From Pseudomonadota bacterium (GTDB lineage Bacteria > Pseudomonadota > Gammaproteobacteria > UBA5335), in assembly GCA_002862965.1 (NCBI GenBank), contig PKCW01000058.1:1-8344 (forward strand): a stretch of DNA of 8,344 bases, given 5' to 3'. Under the pieces are notes generated by a model, which was not told where the DNA came from, ran no database searches, and was given only the letters and a program-made list of their open reading frames with translations. A program made the translations under genes and the position numbers. Below, piece by piece: positions 1 through 6,773 of the stretch (position 1 is the first letter of the stretch; each line of letters starts with the position of its first letter).

Positions 1-597
1 CGTCTCGAAGAGATGGCTTCCAAGGTGGACGACCCGCGATTGGAGCAAGCCCGCGAGAAATTGGAACAGGCAGGCACCATCAAGTCGGACGAGGCCGATC
101 CGGAAACAGCCAAGCAGGCGATGGACAACGTGCAGGAGGCCAAGCGCCTGCTGGCGCTGACTCGCAAGGAGCACTTGAAGGACATCCGCCAACTCGAACT
201 GGACAGAGCGGTCGATTTCTTCGAGAAGACCGTGCGCCAGCATGCCCGTCCCACTGAGGCTACGTCGTTCGACAACTTGGTGAAAACGGCGCAGCGCGCG
301 ATTGAAAACAACAGCAGCGACTTCGAGTCGCATTTGGACGATCTGCGCGGACGCAACTTCATGATCCTGTGGAGGCAGGACTGGTTCGTGATCGAACGCT
401 TCAAGTGGCTGGCGCAGGACGTCTACCTCTTCCCCGATGCCAGAGAGCACGCGCAGCTGGTGGCGATTGGGGTCGAGGCGTTGAAGGCCAACGACATCGA
501 CAAGTTGCGCGCAGTGGTCGTCAACCTCGACTCGATTCGAATCGGCTCTGTGGGCGACGACGACATGATGGCCGGTGCCAATATCGTGCGGGGTTAA
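1..597 (+). CDS. C-terminal part of a probable Hsp70-like (DnaK family) chaperone, 5' end outside the window
   Basis: The frame is open from base 1 (R-L-E-E before the first Met at 13), so that Met is probably internal and the gene starts upstream. What is visible, about 198 residues, is mostly charged helix and probable coiled coil (residues 1-80 of the visible part), then a helical part with an ILWRQDWFV segment, ending in DDDMMAGANIVRG. I recall this helical tail and the ANIVRG-type end from bacterial Hsp70-family proteins, where it follows the nucleotide-binding and substrate-binding domains; neither domain is in view, so the family call is an inference. Its stop codon is 5 bases before the AAA+ gene, which implies co-transcription. 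A J-like protein encoded three genes downstream fits an Hsp70 partner. Alternative: an unrelated coiled-coil protein. Confidence 0.6.
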   Translation, partial: RLEEMASKVDDPRLEQAREKLEQAGTIKSDEADPETAKQAMDNVQEAKRLLALTRKEHLKDIRQLELDRAVDFFEKTVRQHARPTEATSFDNLVKTAQRAIENNSSDFESHLDDLRGRNFMILWRQDWFVIERFKWLAQDVYLFPDAREHAQLVAIGVEALKANDIDKLRAVVVNLDSIRIGSVGDDDMMAGANIVRG

Positions 598-602
598 TTC
601 TC

Positions 603-2042
603 ATGGCCCTCGACGCGTGGCTTCCCATCGGATTCAAGCTGCCTGACGGCGCGAAAGTTCGCGCTGCGCTGTTCGAGGGCACGGATTGGCAGATTTACGA
701 AACGGTGGGTGGCGGGCGTGCGCTGGTCGTGTTGGACACGCTGGCGCAGCAATGGCTGGACGCAGGACTGATTGAGGACGGGACGTTCAGTGCCTCTCAG
801 TTCGGCGACCGACAGCTTCGTTCGATCTCGTGTGGGCCGAGTCAGACGCTTTGCCCGGTCAGCGAGGCGAAGTCTCCCGACAACAAGGCGGAGGCGCTTT
901 CCTTCGCTTTGGCGCTGAAGGCGACGCGCGACATCGATGCGGACTCCCCGCTACAAGACGCCCTCTACATCGAGAAGATCACCCGGCTGCTGCCCACCTA
1001 CAGCATCAGTTCCAGAACCGGCGATGACGTCGTGCTCGGCTATTGGCTGACGGGAGGTGCCAGCATTCCGGTTACCTCTTTCCGCCGCTTGCGCCAGACC
1101 ATGAGCTGGCTCGGAGCGAGCCACTTGAAAGATGTCGTGCAGGCAGCGGGCTTCGAGGTCAGCGAGGTCATTCCGCTCGCACGCAAGCCGGAAAAGCCGT
1201 CCGAGAAGACCGAGGCAGTACCCGCCGAAGAAGAGATCGAAGCAAAACGCACCGCGCCAGAGCCGAACAAGGTGTTCGAGCTGGCCGGGCGTCCCGAACT
1301 GGCGACCTTCTTCAACGAGCACATCGTCGACATCATCCTGCACCGCGACCGCTACAAGGCGCTGGGCATCGAATTCCCGTCGGCGGTGATCCTGCACGGC
1401 CCGCCGGGCTGCGGCAAGACCTTCGCGGTCGACCGGCTGGTGGATTTTCTCGGCTGGCCGAGTTTTCAGATCGACGCCTCCAGCGTGGCCAGTCCCTACA
1501 TCCACGAGACCAGCAAGAAGGTCGCGCAGGTGTTCGACAAGGCGATGGAAAACTCGCCATCCGTTCTCGTGATCGACGAGATGGAAGCATTCCTTGCCGA
1601 CCGCGAGATGGGGTCGGGCCATCACCGCGTCGAGGAAGTGGCGGAGTTCCTGCGCCGCATTCCGGAGGCGGTGAAGAACGATGTGCTGATCATCGCCATG
1701 ACGAACCGCATCGAGATGATCGATCCGGCCATTCAGCGCCGGGGACGGTTTGATCACGTCATCAAGGTGGACTTCGCCAGCGAAGTCGAAGTGCAGGCGC
1801 TGCTGGACAAGCTGTTGACCTCCTTGCCGAAGGAAACGGACGTGGATTCCAAGCCGCTGGCGAAGGAGCTGGCGGGCAGACCGCTGTCCGACGTTTCGTT
1901 CGTGGTGCGCGAAGGAGCGAGACTGGCGGCCCGCTCCGGCAAGGATCGGCTGGATCAGGCCAGCCTGTTGGCCGCACTGCATTCGTCACCGGCGCGGGAA
2001 CGTGAGGGCGGGGAAACTAAACGGCGCATCGGATTCATTTAA
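603..2042 (+). CDS. AAA+ ATPase (classical AAA/FtsH-Cdc48-like ATPase domain) with a unique N-terminal region
   Basis: 479 residues from ATG 603. The frame is open back to 369, but that part overlaps the preceding gene in another frame and reads as low-quality Arg-rich sequence, so ATG 603 is preferred. Residues 1-200 match no domain I know. After a charged Lys/Glu linker (about 195-220), an AAA core follows: Walker A GPPGCGKT at 266-273, Walker B VLVIDE at 321-326 with the catalytic Asp-Glu pair 325-326, sensor 1 ending in Asn 368, and arginine-finger motif RRGRFD at 379-384. All key residues are present, so it should hydrolyse ATP, probably as a ring hexamer that remodels or unfolds proteins. 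No protease motif (such as HEXXH) and no membrane helix is seen, so it should be cytoplasmic and need a partner. Being next to an Hsp70-like gene suggests shared clients. The exact role is unknown. Confidence 0.93.
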   Translation: MALDAWLPIGFKLPDGAKVRAALFEGTDWQIYETVGGGRALVVLDTLAQQWLDAGLIEDGTFSASQFGDRQLRSISCGPSQTLCPVSEAKSPDNKAEALSFALALKATRDIDADSPLQDALYIEKITRLLPTYSISSRTGDDVVLGYWLTGGASIPVTSFRRLRQTMSWLGASHLKDVVQAAGFEVSEVIPLARKPEKPSEKTEAVPAEEEIEAKRTAPEPNKVFELAGRPELATFFNEHIVDIILHRDRYKALGIEFPSAVILHGPPGCGKTFAVDRLVDFLGWPSFQIDASSVASPYIHETSKKVAQVFDKAMENSPSVLVIDEMEAFLADREMGSGHHRVEEVAEFLRRIPEAVKNDVLIIAMTNRIEMIDPAIQRRGRFDHVIKVDFASEVEVQALLDKLLTSLPKETDVDSKPLAKELAGRPLSDVSFVVREGARLAARSGKDRLDQASLLAALHSSPAREREGGETKRRIGFI

Positions 2043-2049
2043 GGGGAGG
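2041..2049 (+). promoter_or_regulatory. Strong ribosome binding site for the GTG start at 2055
   Basis: AAGGGGAGG overlaps the last two bases of the TAA stop of the AAA+ gene and lies 5 bases before GTG 2055. It decides the start of the next gene, because no ATG is near. The overlap suggests translational coupling. Confidence 0.75.
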
Positions 2050-2054
2050 CAGTT

Positions 2055-3542
2055 GTGGCGGGAGAAGAAGAACAGAAGAAGGGGGAAGGCAAAGGCTTCG
2101 CTGGTCTTTCATCGCTCGTGTCCGATGTGGACACGACGCCGCCCCCTGCCGCCAAGAAAGAGCCTCCTGCCGCTGCGCCGAGCGCCGGGCGTCCTGCTTC
2201 GCAGCCTGCTCAAACGCAACCACAGCCGAGTCAGCGTCAAACGTATCAGGAGCCTGCGCAGCCGTCCTCTGGCTCATCCGGCGGCAAGTGGGTGTTGGGC
2301 ATCGCCGCCGTCATCGGCGTGCTCTGGCTGATCGGCCAGTCCAACAAGACCACGACGTCTCCGGCTCCCGCGTACTCCCCGCCTGCGCAGAGCACTGCGC
2401 CGAGCTATTCGCCATCAGTGCAACCGCAAGCGCCGTCGCGCCCGCAGGAATCAAAGCCCCCTGTCGGGCAAGACCTCGTCTTCTCGACGGCGCAGATTCG
2501 ATATTGCCTGGCTGAAGACATCCGCATGGACGGCGCGAAGTCTGCGGTTGACAACTACATCGACTCCGATGTGGACCGGTTCAACGCGATGGTGGCCGAC
2601 TACAACAGCCGCTGCGGGAGTTTCCGCTATCGCAGTGGCGCGTTGGAGAGTGCGCGGCGGGACATTGAGCCGTACCGAAGCCAGCTTCAGTCCGAAGGCA
2701 GGAGCAGATTTGCTCGCAGCCACTCCACTGGCTCGTTATCCGCCCCAGCGCCTACGCGTCCTGCCCCAGATGCGACGGTGCAAGCGATCCAGCGAAAGCT
2801 CAACGAACTCGGTTACGAAGCTGGTACCGCTGACGGCTTGATGGGAAGGGGTACTCGTTCGGCAATCATCGCCTTCCAGCAGGACAGAGGCTTGGCCGCT
2901 ACTGGCGTGGCGGATCAAGCGTTGCTGCTCCAGCTACAGCGTGCTCCCGCCCTCACGTCAACTCCATCGGTAGATAGCCGTCCCGCCAGCACTTCAGTTC
3001 AGTTGTCATCCGCAGAATCGGCTTCGTTAGAGGCGGCGTGCTCAACTGACAAGTACGTCAATGGCCCTGCCGCGTATCGTGCGTGTGTGGAGCGCCAAAA
3101 GGCAGCTTTGGCGGCAGGTGTGCGGAGGCCCAACCTCAATGCTTTGTCTTCCGCCGAGCAGCAGTCCATTGAGGCCGCTTGTTCGACGGACAAGTATGTC
3201 AATGGGCCAGCGGCATACAACCAATGCCTATCGCGCCAACTGGCAGCCATGTCAGGACAAGGAAGCAGGAGACCTGATCTTTCCCGACTCTCCACTTCTG
3301 AGCGGCAATCTATCGAAGCCGCGTGCTCGACTGACAAGTATGTAAATGGCCCCGCTGCATATAACAGATGCCTCAATACTCAACTTGCCGCGCTAGATCA
3401 ACAAGGAGGCGGGCCGGACTTGTCCCGGCTTTCGACGGCAGATAGAAGGTCAATCGAGTCTGCCTGTTCAACGGACAAATATGTCAATGGGCCAGCGGCA
3501 TACAACAGATGCCTGTCTCAGCAGTTGGCAAGGCTACGGTGA
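2055..3542 (+). CDS. Single-pass envelope protein with peptidoglycan-binding domain and four two-cysteine repeats
   Basis: 495 residues from GTG 2055. Parts in order: a cytosolic head with GFAGLSSLVSDVD at 14-26; a Pro/Ala/Gln-rich linker to about 75; one membrane helix at about 79-95 after GGK, not a cleaved signal; a second Pro/Ser linker to about 138; a small domain at 140-213 with Cys 151 and Cys 187 (IRYCLAEDIRMDG ... DYNSRCGSFRYR), likely disulphide-bonded; a PG_binding_1-type domain at about 239-295 (IQRKLNELGY ... GRGTRSAIIAFQ); and four C-terminal repeats from 317 with the invariant core ACSTDKYVNGPAAY. Expected topology is N-in, C-out, with the cell wall as ligand. No catalytic peptidoglycan hydrolase motif is seen, so it is more likely an anchor or sensor than an enzyme. 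The head and helix resemble those of the protein encoded at 6774-7850, which suggests both dock to the same cytosolic partner. Confidence 0.9.
   Translation: MAGEEEQKKGEGKGFAGLSSLVSDVDTTPPPAAKKEPPAAAPSAGRPASQPAQTQPQPSQRQTYQEPAQPSSGSSGGKWVLGIAAVIGVLWLIGQSNKTTTSPAPAYSPPAQSTAPSYSPSVQPQAPSRPQESKPPVGQDLVFSTAQIRYCLAEDIRMDGAKSAVDNYIDSDVDRFNAMVADYNSRCGSFRYRSGALESARRDIEPYRSQLQSEGRSRFARSHSTGSLSAPAPTRPAPDATVQAIQRKLNELGYEAGTADGLMGRGTRSAIIAFQQDRGLAATGVADQALLLQLQRAPALTSTPSVDSRPASTSVQLSSAESASLEAACSTDKYVNGPAAYRACVERQKAALAAGVRRPNLNALSSAEQQSIEAACSTDKYVNGPAAYNQCLSRQLAAMSGQGSRRPDLSRLSTSERQSIEAACSTDKYVNGPAAYNRCLNTQLAALDQQGGGPDLSRLSTADRRSIESACSTDKYVNGPAAYNRCLSQQLARLR
3003..3539 (+). repeat. Four tandem protein-level repeats of 47-48 codons in the C-terminus of the envelope protein
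   Basis: Units begin near 3003, 3144, 3288 and 3429 (codons 317, 364, 412 and 459). Each has LSxxExxSIExAC, then STDKYVNGPAAY, then a second Cys 15 residues after the first, then a short xxQxAxL tail; Cys pairs are 329/344, 376/391, 424/439 and 471/486. The 14-residue core is identical in all four, while its codons differ at many third positions, for example Thr act/acg/act/acg, Tyr tac/tat/tat/tat and Pro cct/cca/ccc/cca. That indicates old duplications held by selection on the protein. Units 2 and 4 are closest in DNA around the core. Each unit probably forms a small helical hairpin closed by one disulphide in the periplasm; the function is unknown. Confidence 0.92.
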
Positions 3543-3558
3543 GTGAGCGAGCAAAGAT

Positions 3559-5583
3559 ATGGGCATGGCAATCTGCTTCAAATGCGGCTCCGCGAAGTCC
3601 GGCGCACTGGTTGCCTGCCGGAGCTGTAATGCTGCTCCGCGCGCGAACAGCGAGTACGCCGTTTCGCTCGCCCTGTCCGATCACCTGTCGTCCAAAGATC
3701 AACTTGCGCAGTACAGCCACGAGTTGCGCAACGGCAAGAAGTTGTCCGTGCCGCGCGAAGCAATCGTGCAGGCGCTTGATGCGCTGAAAGACCCGCAGCT
3801 TCTGGCGATGCTCGGTGCTCAACCGGCAGCCCCTGCTCCGGCACCCGCGGCACCTGCGGCGACACGGCAGCCTCCGCCTATTCCTCCGGCAGCCCCGCAG
3901 CAGGTTGTTCCGCCGGCACCGCCCACCAAGCCGGAACCCCGCCTCACCACGACCGCGCTGCATCAATCGGCATTCGCGGTCCTGGGGGCAACGGCCCGCG
4001 ACGACCGCAGGCGCATCGTTGAGTTGGCGGAAGAGAAGTCCCTGGAACTGGATCACGACATTTGCCAGAAGGCCCGTTCCGACCTGACCAATCCCCGCAC
4101 CCGCTTGAGCGCTGAGATCGCTTGGCTTCCCGGCGTCTCTCCGCGCAAAGCGACCCAGTTGGTCGAGAGCCTGCTCAACAACCCGATGGCGGTGCGGGAA
4201 GAAACGGGCCTGCCCACGCTCGCCCATCTGAATCTGCTGGCTGCCGCGTTCGAAGCCGTGGATGGCGATCACGATGCAGACGACTTTGCCGGCTTCATTC
4301 AGGAGATCGCCTACCTCGCCGAAGATCTGAACCCCGAGGAGGTTCTGCGGGACATCAATGAGGATCGCGCCGTTTCCCATTTTCCTGAGGTGCGAGCGCT
4401 CGATCAGATCGAAACCGAACTGGCGGAGCGCAAGCGGTATTACCGTGGAGCCATCAAGGATGCGCTCGACAGGCTGCCGCCGATGACGCTCATTCAAGTG
4501 ATGACCGAGACGGTGGATGGAGTGACGTCGGGTGGTGAGGATCACGCACCTGGGCTGGTCGACGATCTCGTTGACAGCTACGAGGTGGAAACCCACGGCA
4601 TCCTGCAAAAGGAGGCCGAGAACGTCCACAAGCTCATCAAGGCGGCCAGAGACCATGCCGGTTCCGGTGAGGCCGCCGTCAAGCCCTACGTGGATAAGCT
4701 CGATGCGGTTGCGCGCAATTGGGACAAGATCGCGCAGCCCATTCAACTGAGTGCGAAGGCGCGCGGCATCGACCACGAAGCGAGCCGCGACTTGGCCTAC
4801 GAGATTCGCGGCCTTGCCATCGACCTCTTCAACAAGCACGACATGCTCGCCCAGTCGCAGCGACTGACCGGGTTGATTCAGGAGCTTTTCTCTGAAGTGC
4901 CGGAAATCTCGGATCGAGCCGAGGAAGACGCGGACGCGCTCGCGGACATCTTCCAGCAGCGCAAGCAGGCAGCAGCGCGTCATGGCGAGTGGGAGCGCGA
5001 AATCACCTACCGTGCCGAGATTGGCGTGATGTTCAAGGACACCTTGAGCATCTCGCCCCACGGCGTCTCGTGGAAAGGCCAGAACTTCCCGCTGGATTCG
5101 ATCACCCGCGTTCGTTGGGGTGGCGTCAGCCATTCCGTCAACGGCATCCCCACGGGGACGACCTACACGATTGCATTCGGCAACCGGAACTCCGAAGCGG
5201 TCGTGGAACTGAAGAAGCAGGACATCTACACCACGTTCCTCGACAAGCTCTGGCGGGCAGTCTGCGTGCGCCTGCTCACCGAGATGCTAGAAGCCCTGAA
5301 GGATGGGCGCGACTTGCACTTCGGCGATGCGCTCCTGCACGACGATGGCATCACGCTTGTGAAGCGCAAGTTCCTCGGCTCGAACGAGAGGGTGCGCTGT
5401 TCATGGGGGCAAGTCCATGTGTGGAGCGCAGATGGCTCGTTCTGCATCGGGGCCAAGGACGACAAGAAGGTCAATGCCGGTATTTCCTACATCCACGGGG
5501 CGAACACCCACATTCTGGAGCAAGCAATTCGCATGGCCTTCAAGAAGCCGGGAATGCGCCGTTTGAGCGATTTGTTGCAGTGA
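3559..5583 (+). CDS. Zinc-ribbon protein with a J-domain-like segment lacking HPD and a possible PH-like C-terminus
   Basis: 674 residues from ATG 3559, 16 bases after the previous stop; ATG 3565 is an alternative start and the Shine-Dalgarno is weak, so coupling is likely. An N-terminal zinc ribbon has Cys 6, 9, 20 and 23 (CxxC-x10-CxxC). A Pro/Ala-rich linker spans about 88-127. Residues 136-193 (SAFAVLGA ... RRRIVELAEEK ... LTNPRTRLSAEIAWLPG) resemble a J-domain in layout, but the HPD tripeptide needed to stimulate Hsp70 ATPase is absent (LDHDICQ lies there). A long charged helical middle part follows (about 200-480). The C-terminus is beta-rich and may hold one or two PH-like units, near 494-560 (LSISPHGVSWKG) and 592-660 (LLHDDGITLVKRK). 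There is no signal peptide or membrane helix, so it should be cytoplasmic. The Hsp70-like gene upstream makes it a plausible non-canonical cochaperone or client adaptor; that role is inferred. Confidence 0.85.
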   Translation: MGMAICFKCGSAKSGALVACRSCNAAPRANSEYAVSLALSDHLSSKDQLAQYSHELRNGKKLSVPREAIVQALDALKDPQLLAMLGAQPAAPAPAPAAPAATRQPPPIPPAAPQQVVPPAPPTKPEPRLTTTALHQSAFAVLGATARDDRRRIVELAEEKSLELDHDICQKARSDLTNPRTRLSAEIAWLPGVSPRKATQLVESLLNNPMAVREETGLPTLAHLNLLAAAFEAVDGDHDADDFAGFIQEIAYLAEDLNPEEVLRDINEDRAVSHFPEVRALDQIETELAERKRYYRGAIKDALDRLPPMTLIQVMTETVDGVTSGGEDHAPGLVDDLVDSYEVETHGILQKEAENVHKLIKAARDHAGSGEAAVKPYVDKLDAVARNWDKIAQPIQLSAKARGIDHEASRDLAYEIRGLAIDLFNKHDMLAQSQRLTGLIQELFSEVPEISDRAEEDADALADIFQQRKQAAARHGEWEREITYRAEIGVMFKDTLSISPHGVSWKGQNFPLDSITRVRWGGVSHSVNGIPTGTTYTIAFGNRNSEAVVELKKQDIYTTFLDKLWRAVCVRLLTEMLEALKDGRDLHFGDALLHDDGITLVKRKFLGSNERVRCSWGQVHVWSADGSFCIGAKDDKKVNAGISYIHGANTHILEQAIRMAFKKPGMRRLSDLLQ

Positions 5584-5613
5584 TTTAGTCCAAGAATTCA
5601 GCGGAGCAGCGAT

Positions 5614-6258
5614 ATGGGATTTCTTTCCAACCTATTCGGAGGCAACAAGGAGGACAAGGCGCTGCGCGAGGCGTTGGCCCACATCCACCGCATCCTCGAT
5701 GACGAGGCGTTTCAACTGGAACTCGTGCATCCGGCAATGAAGGCGATGCTGGAGTCCGCTCCGGCCTACGACAGAGACCCGAACGGCACCGGCCCGTTCG
5801 GCTTCACCGAAACCAATCCCATCCCCGTCAACGGGCCAATCGGCCAACTGGCGTATCTGTCCAGACTCGAAACCCAGTCCGGACAGCGCATCCTCTTCCA
5901 CCGCCTCGGAGCCATCGGCACGGTGGACGTGTTCGAGGCCGTGTCGTTCAACGGAGCCGAGTGGTTCATCCTGTTCGTCGACCTCTACCATCCCCGGCGC
6001 TCGCGCCTCACCCCGGACGGCTTTCGGTTCACGAAGGAAGTCGCCCAGTTCTCCGGCTTCCACAAGTTTTGCGAGAACTTCCCTTACGACTTCATCGAGA
6101 AGAAGGCGTCCGAGCGCGAGTCGGGCCTGAGCATGGCGTACATCGCCATCAGCAAGGTGTCGGATCAAATCCAGAACCGTGTCTTCAACAGGCCGTTGGC
6201 CCACAAGGCCAAGCTCGACCTCGTGAAGAGCCGCTTGTCGAGCGTCCAATCCCAATAG
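5614..6258 (+). CDS. Soluble protein of unknown function, conserved-looking domain with a YHPRRSR motif
   Basis: 214 residues from ATG 5614; GGAG at 5603-5606 is a well-placed ribosome binding site. The N-terminus MGFLSNLFGG is a short amphipathic segment, then a charged helix, then a compact part with NPIPVNGPIGQLAYLSRL (about 70-87), a FHRLGAIGTVDVFEAV strand-rich piece (about 99-114) and FVDLYHPRRSR (about 122-132). I recall similar NPIPVNG ... YHPRRSR sequences in uncharacterised bacterial proteins but cannot name the family. No catalytic motif, signal peptide or membrane helix is evident, so it is probably cytoplasmic or membrane-associated through its N-terminus. It sits between the zinc-ribbon gene and the secreted-protein gene and abuts the latter, so it very likely belongs to the same operon. 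The function is unknown. Confidence 0.82.
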   Translation: MGFLSNLFGGNKEDKALREALAHIHRILDDEAFQLELVHPAMKAMLESAPAYDRDPNGTGPFGFTETNPIPVNGPIGQLAYLSRLETQSGQRILFHRLGAIGTVDVFEAVSFNGAEWFILFVDLYHPRRSRLTPDGFRFTKEVAQFSGFHKFCENFPYDFIEKKASERESGLSMAYIAISKVSDQIQNRVFNRPLAHKAKLDLVKSRLSSVQSQ

Positions 6259-6262
6259 GTGA
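6257..6262 (+). promoter_or_regulatory. Ribosome binding site AGGTGA that decides the start of the secreted-protein gene
   Basis: AGGTGA overlaps the TAG stop of the previous gene and lies 5 bases before ATG 6268. This favours ATG 6268 over the in-frame GTG at 6259, which is itself part of the site. Confidence 0.6.
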
Positions 6263-6267
6263 CGCCG

Positions 6268-6756
6268 ATGAAGAAGTCACTTCTGGCGACGCTCGCGACA
6301 TTGATGAGCCTTCAGGCAGCGCCTGCTCTGGCCGAGAACTACGAGGTGAACCTGACCCGCAAGGGCAGCAACGTCTACAAGATCGACGGCAAGGACATCA
6401 TCATCCAGACGCGCTACTGCTATGTCTACGCCTACTCCGAGGAAGCCATCCTCAAGACGTCAGGCTATGGCGGCGAGGTCATCTTCTTCGACAGCAAGGA
6501 CAAGTGCGATGTGAAGGCGGTCTTTGGTCTGTCGAAGCAGGAGCCGGGGAAATACGTGGTGACGGTCAGTCACGAGGACGATGACTGGTATGAGGTCTTC
6601 GGGACGAACTCGTACATCAAGACATCGAGTTGCCTGTCCCTCGCGCTCGGCGAGGAGGCATACCTGACGATTTCGCCTTCCGGTTCCGGAAGGCTGCGGT
6701 TTGAGGATGGCGACGACTGCATGGTCGAAGGCGTCTACACCAAGCTGCGGCTATGA
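6268..6756 (+). CDS. Small secreted (periplasmic) four-cysteine protein, unknown function
   Basis: 162 residues from ATG 6268; GTG 6259, directly after the previous stop, would add three residues and break the clean signal-peptide start. Residues 1-22 are a typical Sec signal: basic MKK, a hydrophobic core, and APALA before the likely cut ahead of Glu-Asn. The mature part is about 140 residues, acidic and probably beta-rich, with four cysteines (in RYCYV, DKCDV, SSCLSL and DDCMV), enough for two disulphides. No lipobox is seen, so it should be soluble in the periplasm or secreted. Aromatic stretches such as RYCYVYAY and DDDWYEVFG suggest a binding surface, but I do not recognise the family. 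It is 17 bases before the second membrane-protein gene, whose extracytoplasmic domain it may meet (inference). Confidence 0.85.
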   Translation: MKKSLLATLATLMSLQAAPALAENYEVNLTRKGSNVYKIDGKDIIIQTRYCYVYAYSEEAILKTSGYGGEVIFFDSKDKCDVKAVFGLSKQEPGKYVVTVSHEDDDWYEVFGTNSYIKTSSCLSLALGEEAYLTISPSGSGRLRFEDGDDCMVEGVYTKLRL

Positions 6757-6773
6757 GATGGAGATGAGGAGCC

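Noticed and set aside
369..602. Upstream extension of the AAA+ gene to an ATG at 369
   Set aside because: It would overlap the preceding gene by 229 bases in another frame and adds Arg-rich, low-quality sequence; ATG 603 fits operon spacing.
951..1982. A 343-codon open frame on the minus strand opposite the AAA+ gene
   Set aside because: It is a shadow frame: the plus strand has all AAA+ motifs, and the antisense product shows no domain or ribosome binding site.
3484..5133. A 549-codon open frame on the minus strand opposite the zinc-ribbon protein gene
   Set aside because: It is a by-product of GC-rich codons on the other strand; the translation is rich in Arg, His and Gly with no recognisable domain, and the plus-strand gene is well supported.
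5632..6255. A 207-codon minus-strand frame opposite the unknown soluble protein gene
   Set aside because: It is antisense to a better-supported gene with a good ribosome binding site; its composition is typical of a shadow frame.
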